Assembly (NCBI GenBank): GCA_018105865.1
Contig: CM030834.1
Location: 16,176,219 to 16,240,218 of the forward strand
Direction: 5' to 3'
Length of the DNA: 64,000 nucleotides
DNA from: Metaphire vulgaris
Lineage: Eukaryota; Annelida; Clitellata; Crassiclitellata; Megascolecidae
The notes under the pieces are model-generated. The model searched no databases. It saw nothing but the letters and a program-made list of their open reading frames with translations, and had not been told where the DNA came from. Positions 11,087 to 24,677 of the stretch are shown in pieces. The stretch's first letter is position 1. Each line of letters begins with the position of its first letter. The position numbers and the translations under genes are program-made.

Positions 11087-11912
11087 CTTCTTACGACAAA
11101 CCAGATGTGAAATGAGCTCCCAAACATTTTTCCTAGAAAAAGCACTCGCTAAGGTAGACCATTCGGTTCCATAAAAATCTCTACAATATTTTACCGCACA
11201 TGTAAGCCTGAACGCGCATCAGCAACAGCAGCAGCAGACGGCTGCAGACCTCGTCGACGCTGCATCGATGGCGGGCGTTATCTCGCTATTTTCGGTCCTG
11301 CGGCCGATCCTGTCCTGAACGACGAGCGGTTGGATAGATGGCTAGAGGTCATCTAGATTCTAGTCATCCAGGTAACTGACAGTCAGAAAAGGCCGCTTCA
11401 CCATGACCATCAGAGAGAGGAGGATATTTTAAAGAATGCATCAAGGCCAAATTCACGACCAAGCCAATATCATTAGGCACTTAGACAAAAATCGATATGT
11501 AGCCTAGATTCACTACACGTCGACTAAAGACTTGACCTTACCAACGGACTGAACTACTCTGAAGGCTGTTTACTCGGAGCAGGGCACCACAGTGGAGTCA
11601 CTATAGTTCCCCATTGTCGGATAAAGAATCGACTTCACTAATTCCGTCTCAATAAGTGATCCAACGTGGTAACTGGTAACCAAGTGAATGTTATTTTTCA
11701 AGTAAATCTGAGTCGTGCAATGACGGTTCCAGGATTGGGAAAGTGGTGGAAGGGACCCGTTCGGGTGAAAACTTATAATCATGGGGGCCAACTATTTAAA
11801 AAGTGGGAGCCCAACCCCAATGCCATCCCCTTCCCTATGGTAGCCACTCAAAAGTGGGGGCTCGAACCTAGAGGCCTAATAGGAATTTACGCCAATGTGC
11901 TCAGATCGTGGC

Positions 11913-12010
11913 CAGACAAAATGTTCGCGGACAAAATGTCACGGACAAAATGTAATAGGGGACAAAATGTCAGCAGACAAAATGTCACGGACAAAATGTC
12001 ACAAAATGTT
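11913..12010. repeat. GACAAAATGTC tandem repeat with telomere-like flank
   Basis: About seven irregular copies of a 14- to 17-bp unit built on GACAAAATGTCACG. GGGTTAGAGTTAGGGTTA follows immediately. Confidence 0.8.
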
Positions 12011-12078
12011 TGGGTTAGAGTTAGGGTTATATTTTAGCGCCAGTAGTGGTAAGTGGTGTAGTAGTTGTTAGTTTGCTC

Positions 12079-12504
12079 GGGACCATCCATAAATGACATC
12101 ACGCACTGTAGGGGGAAGGGATTCAAACATTTGTGTCAATGTGTGACGACAGGGGGTGGGTTTCCAAAAATGTGACGTCACATAATACTAAATATGTCTA
12201 GGCTATTAATACTACAATGCTAGGTTACCGCGAAATTCAACGTAGTTTACCCTTATACTATTATTGTTATACTTCATTTTTCAAAAAGAATTTGAAAAAG
12301 TTTCTGAATATTGTTTCAACTATAATAATTATAATGAATATTTTCAAACGAAACATTAATTTTGACATTTGAAAGACGACAAGATGACGGGTGGGTTTAA
12401 CGTGTTGTGACGTCATATTTGAAGGGTCTGACTTTTGTGACGACGTGACGAGGGGAGGATAGTCAAAAACTGCCAAAATCGCGTTGTCATTTATGGGTGG
12501 CCCC
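12079..12504. mobile_element. Inverted-repeat element, GGGACCATCCATAAATGAC ends
   Basis: The left end is GGGACCATCCATAAATGACA and the right end is the inverse of GGGGCCACCCATAAATGACA. It is about 426 bp, non-coding, and I see no clear target duplication. Related in style to the 2908 and 15361 elements. Confidence 0.7.
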
Positions 12505-12551
12505 TTAGTTGTTGAAGTATTATTATTATTAGTAGTAGGCCTAGTAGTGGG

Positions 12552-12775
<224 letters not shown>

Positions 12776-13245
12776 TTGTTAGATATTCAAGTGAAACCCT
12801 CCTTGTGAGTGCTACTTCTTTGCATAGGTATTGCTGTTGGCGGCCTCCAGTTGTCTGCCCCTCATTTGGAATGGGTGTCCAAATGGCCTATAGAAATAGA
12901 AATAGGTCTATAGAAGTCCTTGATAATATTGATAAAATAATGCTACTATTAGGATGGAAGTCTTATCAGTTATGAAAGGGAAAGACTGAAGACGAGAGGC
13001 ACTTTATGAGACAGAAAAGGCAGGATGTCGGTTGTGTAGGGTCGATGAGAGCCAATTAACGCGCGCGCAGGTGCGTGCGTGCGCGCGCGTGTGTGTGTGT
13101 GAAAAGTGGAGGGAAAGGTGGCAAACGAGCGCTATAAATAATTAGAGAGATAAACATACATTTAGGTGAAGGAGAAAGTCAGAGAAGTCGAACTTTCAGC
13201 TGCCCGACGCGTGCAACATCTGGACTGGCTAGCGGTCTTACGCTG

Positions 13246-13587
13246 CAGTGTTTATTCTAGCCATCTTGACTGGGGGGGGGGATTTTGAATGTTTGGGGGG
13301 ACAGACAATGTCTGAGTCTCAAAAAACCTTGACAAGCAACAAAGGTTATCTTCCTTTTTTTGAAAAAGGTCATCCCTCGTCGAACCTCCCTAATATTTTT
13401 TACCCTTCTCAAATGCCCCGGCAAGCAAAAAATTGTTATCCGTACATTTTCCCCTCTCCTAAAAATAAAAACCCCCGTCGTCACATTTTTGGGGGGAATT
13501 TTCATCCCCCGTGCAACATATAAAAATGTTGGGGGAATTCTAAAACTTGGGGGAATTCCCCCAGAGAAGGCTTAGAATAAACACTGT
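13246..13587. mobile_element. hAT-type MITE, CAGTGTTTATTCTAG family
   Basis: The ends are CAGTGTTTATTCTAGCC and TTAGAATAAACACTG. The flanks are TTACGCTG and TTAGGCTG (7 of 8, allowing one extra T on the right). The interior has GGGGG-rich text and a T-run module. Confidence 0.85.
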
Positions 13588-14486
13588 TTAGGCTGTATGA
13601 GATAACGGGAGAGGGAGGGGAGACAAACAGACAGACGAACAGACATACAGACATGCAGACAGAGACGCAGTGAGCAAGCTTTGTAGAGGTTAACATACGT
13701 ACTAGATGTTGGACTTTAAAGCAACGTCCTTGAATGTCTAGTTCAACATTTCTGTTCTATAACCAGTAACCACGTTCATATTGCTCCTACCAGAGATAAA
13801 ACCTCCAGGCGTATATATATGGAAGATTCGAGATCGGAAGTTCTCGTGTTTTGTGCAAGTAGGCTTAAAAAGCGAACCGGATCGTCAAATCTATCACAAC
13901 TGAATTTATAATCCATCAGACAGGCGTAACAGAATCCTAAAGCAGCAATAGCAAATCATGCAAATGAGCTAATTAACTATAAGGGGCTGTTCATTAATTA
14001 TTATGTAAACAAATTTTGGGCAATTTTGACCCCCTATTCTGACTGGGCGCTTTGCGCAAAAAACTGTTGCGAAATTGAGGGGGGTAGGTATAGCGAGATA
14101 GAAGAGAATAGGTGAACGTGCAAAGAACTAACTCGTCCACGGCCTCTTTGCTGGTCGACTTCGTGTATTCAAAAATGTCGATGACTCGATGCCCCCTATT
14201 TCCGGAACCCTGGCTACGCCACTGGCAGAATCATTTATCACCTCTCATGAAAAATTTATACTGGAGCCAATAAAACCAGAGATAGCATAAATAACTCCGG
14301 GGGCATTTCTATTTTTACATAAATGGTAGGTTTCAAAACTCATACTCACAACGTAGGCCTACTCTTAAAGTCACCCATCACAGACACCATAAGCAAAACA
14401 CCCTGTCAACGTTTATTCTTTGACGTAGTGTAATTCTTTAAGAGTTATGGACTATATTTCTTTGTGAATCAAACTGGACCTGAAAT

Positions 14487-14818
14487 CAGGCCCTCCGAGA
14501 GAAATTCCGGGCCCCTGTGCAGAATGGGCGACGGGCCCTTGAGAAGTATTAATTTCTTGACCTTTTTTTTGCTTGTCAGCCGTTTATGGTGTTGACGACC
14601 TTTTTTATTTTTTATTTTTTTAAATTTTTTTAGTAGCACTGTGTCCCGGGCCCCCTTGTGCGCTCGCCGGGCCCCTGTGCTGAGCTAACATCTTAACCAT
14701 TCTTTAGTGTTATTACTCATTTTATTGTTAATTATAGATATTCATCATCGGCCCGGGCCCCCTCCAGACCGCCGGGCCCCTGTGCAGTTGCCCCCCCTGC
14801 CCCCTCTCGGAGGCCCTG
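14487..14818. mobile_element. hAT-type MITE, CAGGCCCTCCGAGAG family
   Basis: The left end is CAGGCCCTCCGAGAGAAATT and the right end is CTCTCGGAGGCCCTG. A perfect 8-bp duplication, CCTGAAAT, lies at 14479-14486 and 14819-14826. It is rich in GGGCCC and contains a T-run module. Confidence 0.93.
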
Positions 14819-15360
14819 CCTGAAATAGGAATGAGTTTCTAAGGCATGACATTTCTAAGACTCGACAGCTTTAAATACTGTGAGCCAGGAGCTTTTATCT
14901 CTGTTTAAGGCGGGCGCAGTTGCGCCTGGAAAAAATGGGGGGGGGGATATTTTGCTACTAACCTGAACTGAACCGAGACTGATATTGATTCAAAATAACA
15001 CTGACCGTGACGTAATCAATGATAGCTATGCCTAACACAAAGGATAAAAAGCTGAATATAATACGAAGTCTACAAGGTTAAGGGAGCAAATTAACAGAGG
15101 AATTTGTAATTTTGGGGGAAAATGGGAATTTGTAATTTTGGAGAGGAATTGAGCCCGGCTGCAAGGGGGATAGAAGCCGCTGCTGTGGGCCTATCTCTGT
15201 ATCTCTAATAAGCCTATCTCTATAGAATTAGTCACTGATAAAGAGTATTACATAATGTACCTTCTGTATAATTAAAGCTCTAAATATATAACTATAGAAG
15301 TACATACATGTAAATATGTTATATAACTATTAGGATATATAGAAGCTCAGTGATGATATA

Positions 15361-15772
15361 GGGGCCATCCATATAGTACGTACGCAAAAAGTCATATTTT
15401 CACCCCCTCCTCTGTTGCACACTGTACATTTTGGTTACCCCCTTATGCGTACGTACGCTACAAATTAGCAACCAACCCCCCGGTGAAAATTAATTTTAGC
15501 CATAATCAAAAAGCATTTGTTTACTATTAAATTAAAGGTTTTTAATATTAGGCCCTATTTAAATAACCGAGGATTGCGAGGAACAATAGTCGGAACCATT
15601 TGTTTGACCGTGAGAAAGTAGGCCCTAATTGTGTTCAAAGCCTTCTATTTATAAATTTGAAATTTGTGCGTATGTACAAATTCAGTCGTGACCCCCCCCC
15701 CTCCCCGTACGCAAAATCGTCTAAATCTCAAACCCCCTCCCCTCGGTGCGTACGTACTATATGGACGGCCCC
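15361..15772. mobile_element. Inverted-repeat element, GGGGCCATCCATATAGTACG ends
   Basis: The terminal repeats are about 25 bp (GGGGCCATCCATATAGTACG and its near-perfect inverse), flanked by ATA on both sides. It is non-coding. A shorter relative lies at 18161-18293. Confidence 0.8.
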
Positions 15773-17151
15773 ATAACCGACGATCACTGGCAGTCATGGT
15801 TCCAGAATCGGGCGGCTGCCATCATTTCTACAGGCCAACTTGGTTAGACCAGAATAAGGGTCTGGAGACAGCGGAGAGTGCTGTGAGCCTCCAACTGGCA
15901 AAATTGTTTCATTGGTTTTGCAAGAATTTCATGACTTGTTTGGTCCGAATAGGAGGGCGGCCCTCCTGTGCCCCTCGACTCGTGGCTACGATAATGTTAA
16001 GGATACTACAGTATTGTTAATCATTATTACTAAAGTAGGCCTATCTATCTAATCTAACTACAGCTAGCGTATCTGCCATCTTCATAAGTAGGCCTATGCA
16101 TGTATATTAGGCTTAATTAAACATGAATGCTTCAAGTTCACATTCAGAAATGTTGAAAGAGAGGCAATATTTCTCAGGAGGTTTTTTTTAACGCCCTTTG
16201 AAAACACAAGTTGTGTTCAAAAGCACAAATATTTAGCAAAATAACAATTTTGGTCAAAAAAGTTGAGCAAAATCAGCAAGACAAGTCGATAATATTAGAC
16301 ATAGATGCATAGAATAGCAAGGGAGAAAGGTATAATGCAAACAGCATGCCTGTTATACATTTCCCTCAGACCCCATGTATCTGCCAAACAGCAAAGATAA
16401 TATAGGTGGATGTATCATACATAAATTTTGTGAAAGTACATGAGGATATTAAAAAATGGATATTAAAAAATGGTTTGCCAAGACAGCACAGTCTTATCCA
16501 GTATAACACAAATATATATAAAGACCATCTAACCAATAAAACTGTAAACTAGACATTGCTCTCAAGAATTCAGAATTAAACTTTTTAAAAATTATGAAAT
16601 TTCATACTGTATTAAAGAAAGCATCATCATTCATATAAACCTACAAACATAGGCGTAAACTTCTATTACCGGTAGGCCTCTAGGCTTGAGCCACATCACT
16701 TTCTGAGATGCTATCATAGGAAAGATTAAGGAATGGGGGTAGGAACCCCCACATTTTCTTACTCCAATGCCAATAAACTATGTTGATAGTCACTTTGTTT
16801 TGGCACTTTCACCCTAGATCTATCGTCCATTTGATATTTACTCATCATTAGTGATCAATAAATGAATTTATGTTATACCATTCACTAAATACTAGACACA
16901 TGAAAGGGACCTACAAAGGTACAAAGAACAGATACATTACTATAGCTTGAATGGACCATGATAATAAAGATATTATCACCTTTAAAATATAAAATAACTC
17001 AATAAAAATTGTACACACATTAGAAATTTTAAACATGCTTTTAGAGGAAATTTAATATAAAAAAAGATAAACTGTTATTACTTCAACACGAACAGTAATT
17101 AAAGCAAATATTCTTCTTGAGACAGCACAGAGCCATACTGGCATTCCTCAT

Positions 17152-17300
17152 TTAGCAACCTCTGCCATCCTTTTGGCCGAGACCATCGTAGGCAATATAC
17201 CCGCGACGACGACCCTGACTTCTTATGACGGAGAAAATAATGATTGTGACAATTACAACAGACATCAGAATGATTCCGGTTGCAAGCAGAATGAGACCAT
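17152..17300 (-). CDS. ACP2: ACP2-like exon 11 (membrane anchor and tail)
   Basis: Codes for residues 386-434 and the stop TAA: a hydrophobic helix ([20 protein letters not shown] and on), then [20 protein letters not shown] and RGC. The acceptor CATTATACCGTAG was chosen because it restores the frame (Asp386). A weaker alternative acceptor lies upstream near GATTGCAG. Confidence 0.88.
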
Positions 17301-20300
17301 CTACGGTATAATGAACAAAACAGTTGCAAAGGTCAAAATCTTACTGCAATCGCTTACCTCTACAAAATTTTGGACATTACAACAAATCTGATAAGGAACA
17401 CACACACACACACAGTACATATATATTCACAAAATAAAGACAAAAGAGAGTTATGAATTAACTATCTAAAGATCTGCCAACCTATAAAGTATAAAGCATG
17501 ACTGAGGAGGAGCTAGCACAGAAGATAAAAGGCATAGACCAGTGTGTTTGATTGATAATCAAAATTCACAAAAGCTATGATAATAACCAAAATTCTAAAT
17601 GATCATATTTACATCAACATTTGAGTAAATTTCATATTTTGACAATAATTATTCAATTAACAAATCAAAAAATATAACTTAATCAGATGTATTCACAGGA
17701 AAGAATAAGCATCAGACAATGAAGATTATCATAGTCTAGTGAAGGCAGATCGTTGACTGGCTTGATTACCTGCTCTTGGCATTATAGCGCCCTGGCATTC
17801 AGCATGCCAATCAGACGGAATGTTGTCTTTTGTAATTTTAACAAATTCTTCAAAGGGGCAGTCGAGAGCACAGCCTAAAGCATTACATACCGGTAATTTA
17901 ATTAATACATCAATACATGTCCAACAATCATTGCAAGCATTGGACTAAAGACATTATTCTGCAAATCATGACCTCTTTGAACCAAAAGGGCAATACACAA
18001 AGGCATTACAGTAAAGTGTTGGAAGCTCCAGGCTCAATACTAAACCTACAACTCAATGCCTTAGATATAAATGAAAGTGGTTAGCATTTCAATCCTAAAG
18101 GCATTACCAAATTTATCAGTCATTTCTATCATTTAGTCCTAATTACATTTTGCACAATTAGGGTCCATCCATATAGTACGTACTCAAAGAGGGGAGGGAG
18201 CTGAATTTAGGGGACTTTGCGTATGTATGGTGTGTAAACAGGGGTGGGGGTTTAAAATATGCCTTTTTGTATATGTACTGTATGGATGAGCCCTTAGTCA
18301 TAATCTAGTCATAAGTAATTTAACATAATTATTACAGGAGTACAATTCTCATTTTGAAGCTACATAAAAGTTGTGGTCTTGTCCATGCCATGCACTACTA
18401 AAATAAAACACTATTTGAACAATTTAAAACATAGATATCAAAAGTTTCCAAAATAACCGATGGAATGCTTAGAATAACCATTCACCTGGAATCTGGAGAG
18501 AGTATGCATCATGGTTGGAATCATTCCTGTAGAGGATTCGTACAATGACGTCTGATTTGACTTTGTGTAACTCCACGAGCACGCAAGAAGCGTAAGGTGG
18601 TGCCACTGAGTTAAACACTTTCATAGCGCTCAACACAGCAGATACTGTGCTGTCATGCTATCAGCAAATAACACATTGGCAATTTACAACATAATGTGCA
18701 ACAAACTATAGCATATTTTTCAAACTAAAGCATATTTTGTCATACCTCTTGATGAAGTACATCTCATCTTAATAGGAAAATTACACATAAAACAGCTGAA
18801 TGGCAACTTAGTAGAGACATGGAAATATCAGTATTATTCAATTGGTATTTTCATAGAGAACATTTTATGGCCATAGAGCTGCTACTCATTGTCGTCATCG
18901 TTGTCATCATCATCTTCAACTTCATCATCATCTTCAACTTCATCATCAATAATAATCTGTAGCATGGCTTTAGATGGAGCAAATATAGCATCCTAATAAA
19001 AGTGATTAATTAATTAATATTAAGAAAGATTAAATTTATGCCACAAAACTCACTGCTGAATATATGCGTGAACGATTGCTGAGCACTCCTTTAATCCTCT
19101 CTTGCATGCTCTTTATCATCACACCAAGAAGTGGGCCTGAAATATAAAGCAATTATTGACAATGAAAATTAAGTCAACAAGTCTTGAAAGAGCTCCTACA
19201 AAAATCTGCATTGTCAAAAAAACATAAACAGAGTGCAATGCAGTGCATGAAAATGCACTTCCATGGGTCATAAATGGCCATCACCTTTATCTTGGGCCAT
19301 ACGGAAATATCTTTATCTAACCTGTTTGTTGTGGCATGTTCATCAGAGTCCTACATGAACACTAAACAAGCCACCTTTGTGTAAACGTTTCCAAAGTCTA
19401 TTTTTGTGGCACCAAATATCTCTTTGTTGTGAAAGATTTCATTTCACTGCAATATATACACCTCTCCCTGTGTATGTTTCTGCCATAACACAGACATTCT
19501 GTGCCTACATAGTACAGAGGCGGACCGAGGGTATGCGGCGCCCGGGGACAAAGTGCACCGTTGGCGCCCCTAAAATTGCTGATGAGCCAAAAAGAAAAAG
19601 GTCGTCACATCGTTTTCGGCGCCCCTCAGCTCTTACGGCATCCCTCTTCATTTAGTGCTGACAAGCAAAAAAAGGTCATCACACATGTTTCTTCTTCTTT
19701 ATTGTGCGTTTCACTTACCCAAATACCCGATTTTGGCGCCCCCTCACTCAGCGCCTGGGGACATATATGTCCCCCCCTGCCCCCTCGGTCCACCTCTGAC
19801 ATAGTATCTGATCAGAAGTTGCACACTGCACATCGGAGGCTGTCAAGTTCATCTAACGTTTCGTCCTTCTAGACATGGTCTTCTTCAAGGCGATTTTTAA
19901 GTAACCCTGTTACCAGTTTACTTGGTTAGCATAATTATTTATACAGTGCTGTTGCCAGAGCTGAAACTGCATTACATCATTAGCCTCATTGCATAAACTA
20001 TCCAGCATTGCCACTTTATTACCTGATATTTCAGTATAATTATCATTGTTTTGATTGAATATAGTTAAATGGTTCCTAATCATGCACTCTATCATCGTGA
20101 CTAAAATGCAAAATCAACAATTTCTCAGGACATCTGCATCACCTGCCTCATAATGTTTTAAACACGAAAAACTAAAGCACTTTAAAAGTCGCTCTACTCT
20201 TCACAAGAACATTACAAAATTTAATTTAACCAATTCATGTTCTATTATAACTATCGTTCTGATAATTACAGTTTCTACAGCGCTAATTTGTTCATGCATG

Positions 20301-22058
20301 TTTTTCATGCACACTGTCAGAATATAATGAGATCTGCTATAGATATCCACCGGTCCCTTCAGTGCATCATTTCAATAGGGTCTTTCGGCATTTGTCTCCC
20401 TACCAGTGTGCTGTACAAATGCTTTTATGTATATTACATAGCTGTGAAAACTGTAGTCAGTGACAGCTTGGCTTAAGAATAGCCTATTCAACATAGTGCA
20501 AAATTCTACAACCAACATCATAAAATTGCGACAACAGCACTTGGATTTGAAAATAATTTCAAACAAATCAATAACAAATAAAATATCATTAAAAGGTGCA
20601 ATTGACATTTGCAGGAGTATGATACTAAGAGAATTTACTTCAAGTGAACTTGAATATCTTCTACAATAAAATGGACAAGATGTGCAGTACCTCCGCGAAA
20701 TCTACTTTCTCCAGGTCGGTTATTTTCCACATCGAACTGAAGAGAATTTAGCTGCTCCAGTTTTTCATAGATTGTCTGACCATTCCAAGTCAAGTTCACC
20801 CAGTCTGGTTCCAAAAGCCCATGCTGTCTCTACAAAAATAGCAAAGTCATGATCTCCATAAACTATTAACAGAAATAACTAATGACCACATGACCTGATG
20901 CAGGGGTGGATCTCAAAAGAACACAGGGAGGAGCAAGTGGCCCCGAACCACCTCAAACATATTTTTTGCTAATTTCTCACCATGGTGAAAAGTTGAAAAG
21001 TTACAGCGATTCTAGTTTATAATTTCAAGAGCGTGCGTCTGCCTATTTGGAATGGGGAGGGATTCAGAACAGGGAATGGAACATGAGGGTGACCTCCAAA
21101 CTCCCTGACATTATGAAACCATAGCGCAAACATTTAAATCAGGACCTCTATTGCTTCAGCTTTGAACAGTTTCCATTGTATTTTCTATAAAGTTTGGAAA
21201 TTATATTTAATTTCCCCAATTTCACCTCAGTTTGTAGAAGTTTGAGTCAGCTTTACATGTACTGTACATTCTGAATATACTTTCCTTGGCTTTTTATTGC
21301 ATGAATTTTGAGACACCTGAGCTCAACTGAATTAATATACATCATATCACCATCATACTCTTCAAACATATTTTAACACTGAAAAGGAATCAAAAGATAA
21401 AAACATATAGTCACTCATAGAAATCCAAATGAAACTGTCTAAAAATATTACCACCCGCTTACTTACTGTAATACTAGTTACAGGCAGTCAGAACAGCAAA
21501 ATTCTACTGTGACATTGGCTTGTTTTGAAATCTGAGTGTCCAAACGTTTTTGGTTTGAGAAGATATAGAAAACTTGACTGAATGCACAGTTACACTTTAT
21601 TATCAATTACAAGATTCTAAACAAACTCACTGCACAGAAAACTGGATCAAAGGCATCCCATGCATCGGAAATGCTCAGATTCGGAATTCCAGTCTTGTTA
21701 GCAACAAATTTGTAGAATTCCTACAAAATCAAATTTATAACAAAATTAAATTAAATGTTCCTAACTATTATCATAGTGTGATACTATCACAGTAATAGCA
21801 ATGCAAAATTATCAAAAAAGACATAAATAAGAAGGGAAATTTAAGCCATGTAGCTCATGCTGGTGGCTAGTGAGATATCATATATACAATATAAAAACAA
21901 TAGCCAAAGACAAAATAAAATTAAAGTTAACCCTCCACAAATACGTCATTTTCAAAAGATTTGTCAACTTGAAACTTGTAGAACTGGTGACACTGGTAAA
22001 GATGATAAATGGAAACTACATATACCCTATACCCTATATATATATAGTATATATATAT

Positions 22059-22089
<31 letters not shown>

Positions 22090-22167
22090 GTATATACACT
22101 GTATATTAGAATCTCTACACACTGCACAGATCGCACTGAACCATTTCAGGCCCAGTTGCTATTATTA

Positions 22168-22205
<38 letters not shown>

Positions 22206-22515
22206 GTTATTGTTGTTTTTATTGTTGTTGTTTTTATTGTTGTTGTTGTTGTTTTTATTGTTGTTGTTTTTATTGTTGTTGTTGTTGTTTTCATTGTTGT
22301 TGCTGCTGTTAATGTTATTATTATATAACACTAGCCAGCCACCCATCATATAATCAAAAGCTAAAAATGAATACAACCACTTTATGGCATGCAATCAAGG
22401 TACAAAGGCAACTGTCACAATGTGAGTGACAAATCTAACACCACACATGGAAAAACTGGATAACTAGCTTACTCCTCGGCTATATAGTGTTTTATTATCA
22501 CGGCACAATAACAGC

Positions 22516-22555
<40 letters not shown>

Positions 22556-24612
22556 CAATAATTAGCAATAATAATAATAATAACAATAATAGTAATAAAT
22601 TGTCATAAAATTGCAATAATAGAATACCTTATTTTCTTTTTCCTCTTTCTTAATGTCTTCACCATTAAGTGCTGCTTGAAGATATTCATCATACTTCTTA
22701 CAAGGTACATCCGTATTCAGAAGCTGATAAAATAATTACATAAATAAATTCAATGAAAAAATACAAGGGGCATTCAAAATGCTTTGCAAATTGATACTTT
22801 AAGTAATACATGACTAACTTTTATTGCTGGGTGAATAAATATAATTCTTACTTAATATGTGCTATAAAATGGTTACAGCATTTGTAATTACAGTGTTGAT
22901 AAAATGGTTACAGCATTTGTAATTACAGTGCAGTTGTGACATCATCACTTATCGCTGGTTTCATGTGGCTGTTTACAGAAGAACTCTTTTAATTCATGAA
23001 TATCATTGATCAAACAGTCTGCATTAATTAAAATATAATTCTGACTCAAATGCTTTCAGCTTCACTAACATAATCATCTGCTAATGGAATCGTATGGACA
23101 GGAATTGGTTGCCACGGAATGTCTTTGTTCCACAGTTGAGCTCCTGCAGGAGGATATAATCCAGCCAAATTGGAATATGCACTCATCAGCGTCCGATCAT
23201 AGTCTGTACTACGAATATGGACCTCAAATTAAAAGAAAAAATTAATAACAGAAATCAAAAAACATCTGCTGATATTGCACAAAAATAAAATTCCCAGAAG
23301 CTATCCAGTCATACAGCATTGCCTCTAAATAACTTATAGTTATTTAGAGGCAATATATTATATTATAGTTATTTATACATGCTGTGATTAGTATGTACTG
23401 GTAGTGGAGTTGTATCATAACAGGAAAATGGCATATATGAAGCCCTCAAGTTGATGGTGAAATAACTATATATCTACTTCAAAGCAAGAACTGACACAAA
23501 AACACAAACGAATGATGCAAACACTTCTCATCATAAAGCTGACTGAAGTACAGACCCAGAGATCAGGAGCTGACTTTTACCTTTCTATTTGTTTAGGCAG
23601 GTTTGTGTTTGTAGTTCTTGAATTTTACTGACTTTAAATATTTGGGTTTTCCAAAAGTGTTCCTATAATGTTGAAAAATTGTTTATTTCTCTGCTTTCTA
23701 TAAGTTTCTCTTACTTCTGGCTATCAATAACTTCTTTTAATTAAAACTTCTGGAAAGCAGAAACTCCAAAAAATCAATCAAAAAATTGACAAACTTTTAG
23801 AAATATTAGCATTCACTTTCCACTTTTTGCCTGTGCTCATTTAAGCTTTAGTCTGTCTTAGCTCACCAGCAATGATAGCATGCATGTTGAACCTATAAAA
23901 ACCCAATTAGAGGACCAAATTCATAATGATAACCATATAAATATTCACTTGCAGCTCTAAATCTATCATATATACTGGGAAAGTAAAGTTGAACTCATCA
24001 ACTGTCCTGATTCTAAGTCAATAAGTTGCAAATCTTAAAAACAATCAAAAGTGGACAGCTTGGGTACCTCAGAACGATTGTATGAAGCATTGAGGAGTTG
24101 GTAAGGATTACCGTCAATGTATCTGCTTCTAAGATATTTTCCTAGCTCATAATGCTGCAGCATTCCACGCTAAAAGCAATGTAAACACAAGACTACAGCA
24201 ATTGCACAAATCAAAGAACCTCTGAGAACAAATCATTGCATAAGCAAACCTAACACAGGCCAACTCAACCTCTGATAGTATACAACCATGTATGTAATGG
24301 ATAAATGCAGAGCCAGCACATGGGGTCTGCAAAGCCTGCGGCCGCAAGGGGCCCCGCCAGCTGCAGGGGCCCCGCCGGCCTCGGATATTTAAGAGTTTTC
24401 ATTTTTCTTATTCTTAAGTAGTACTAATTTTGTTTTTTGCTCGTCAGGCCATTTGAAGAGGCAAAAATATATACGGATGACCTTTTTTTTGCTCGTCAAG
24501 ACATTTCAAAAACGTTGCGCTCGTAAAAATTGCAGGGGGCCCCCGAAAGTCACGCGCCGGCTCTGCATATATGTATGTACGAATGTATTTGTTTGTATGA
24601 ACATGTATACAT

Positions 24613-24677
<65 letters not shown>

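Noticed and set aside
22146..22394. Poly-Asn and poly-Leu frames
   Set aside because: Trinucleotide microsatellite translated in two directions, inside an ACP2 intron.
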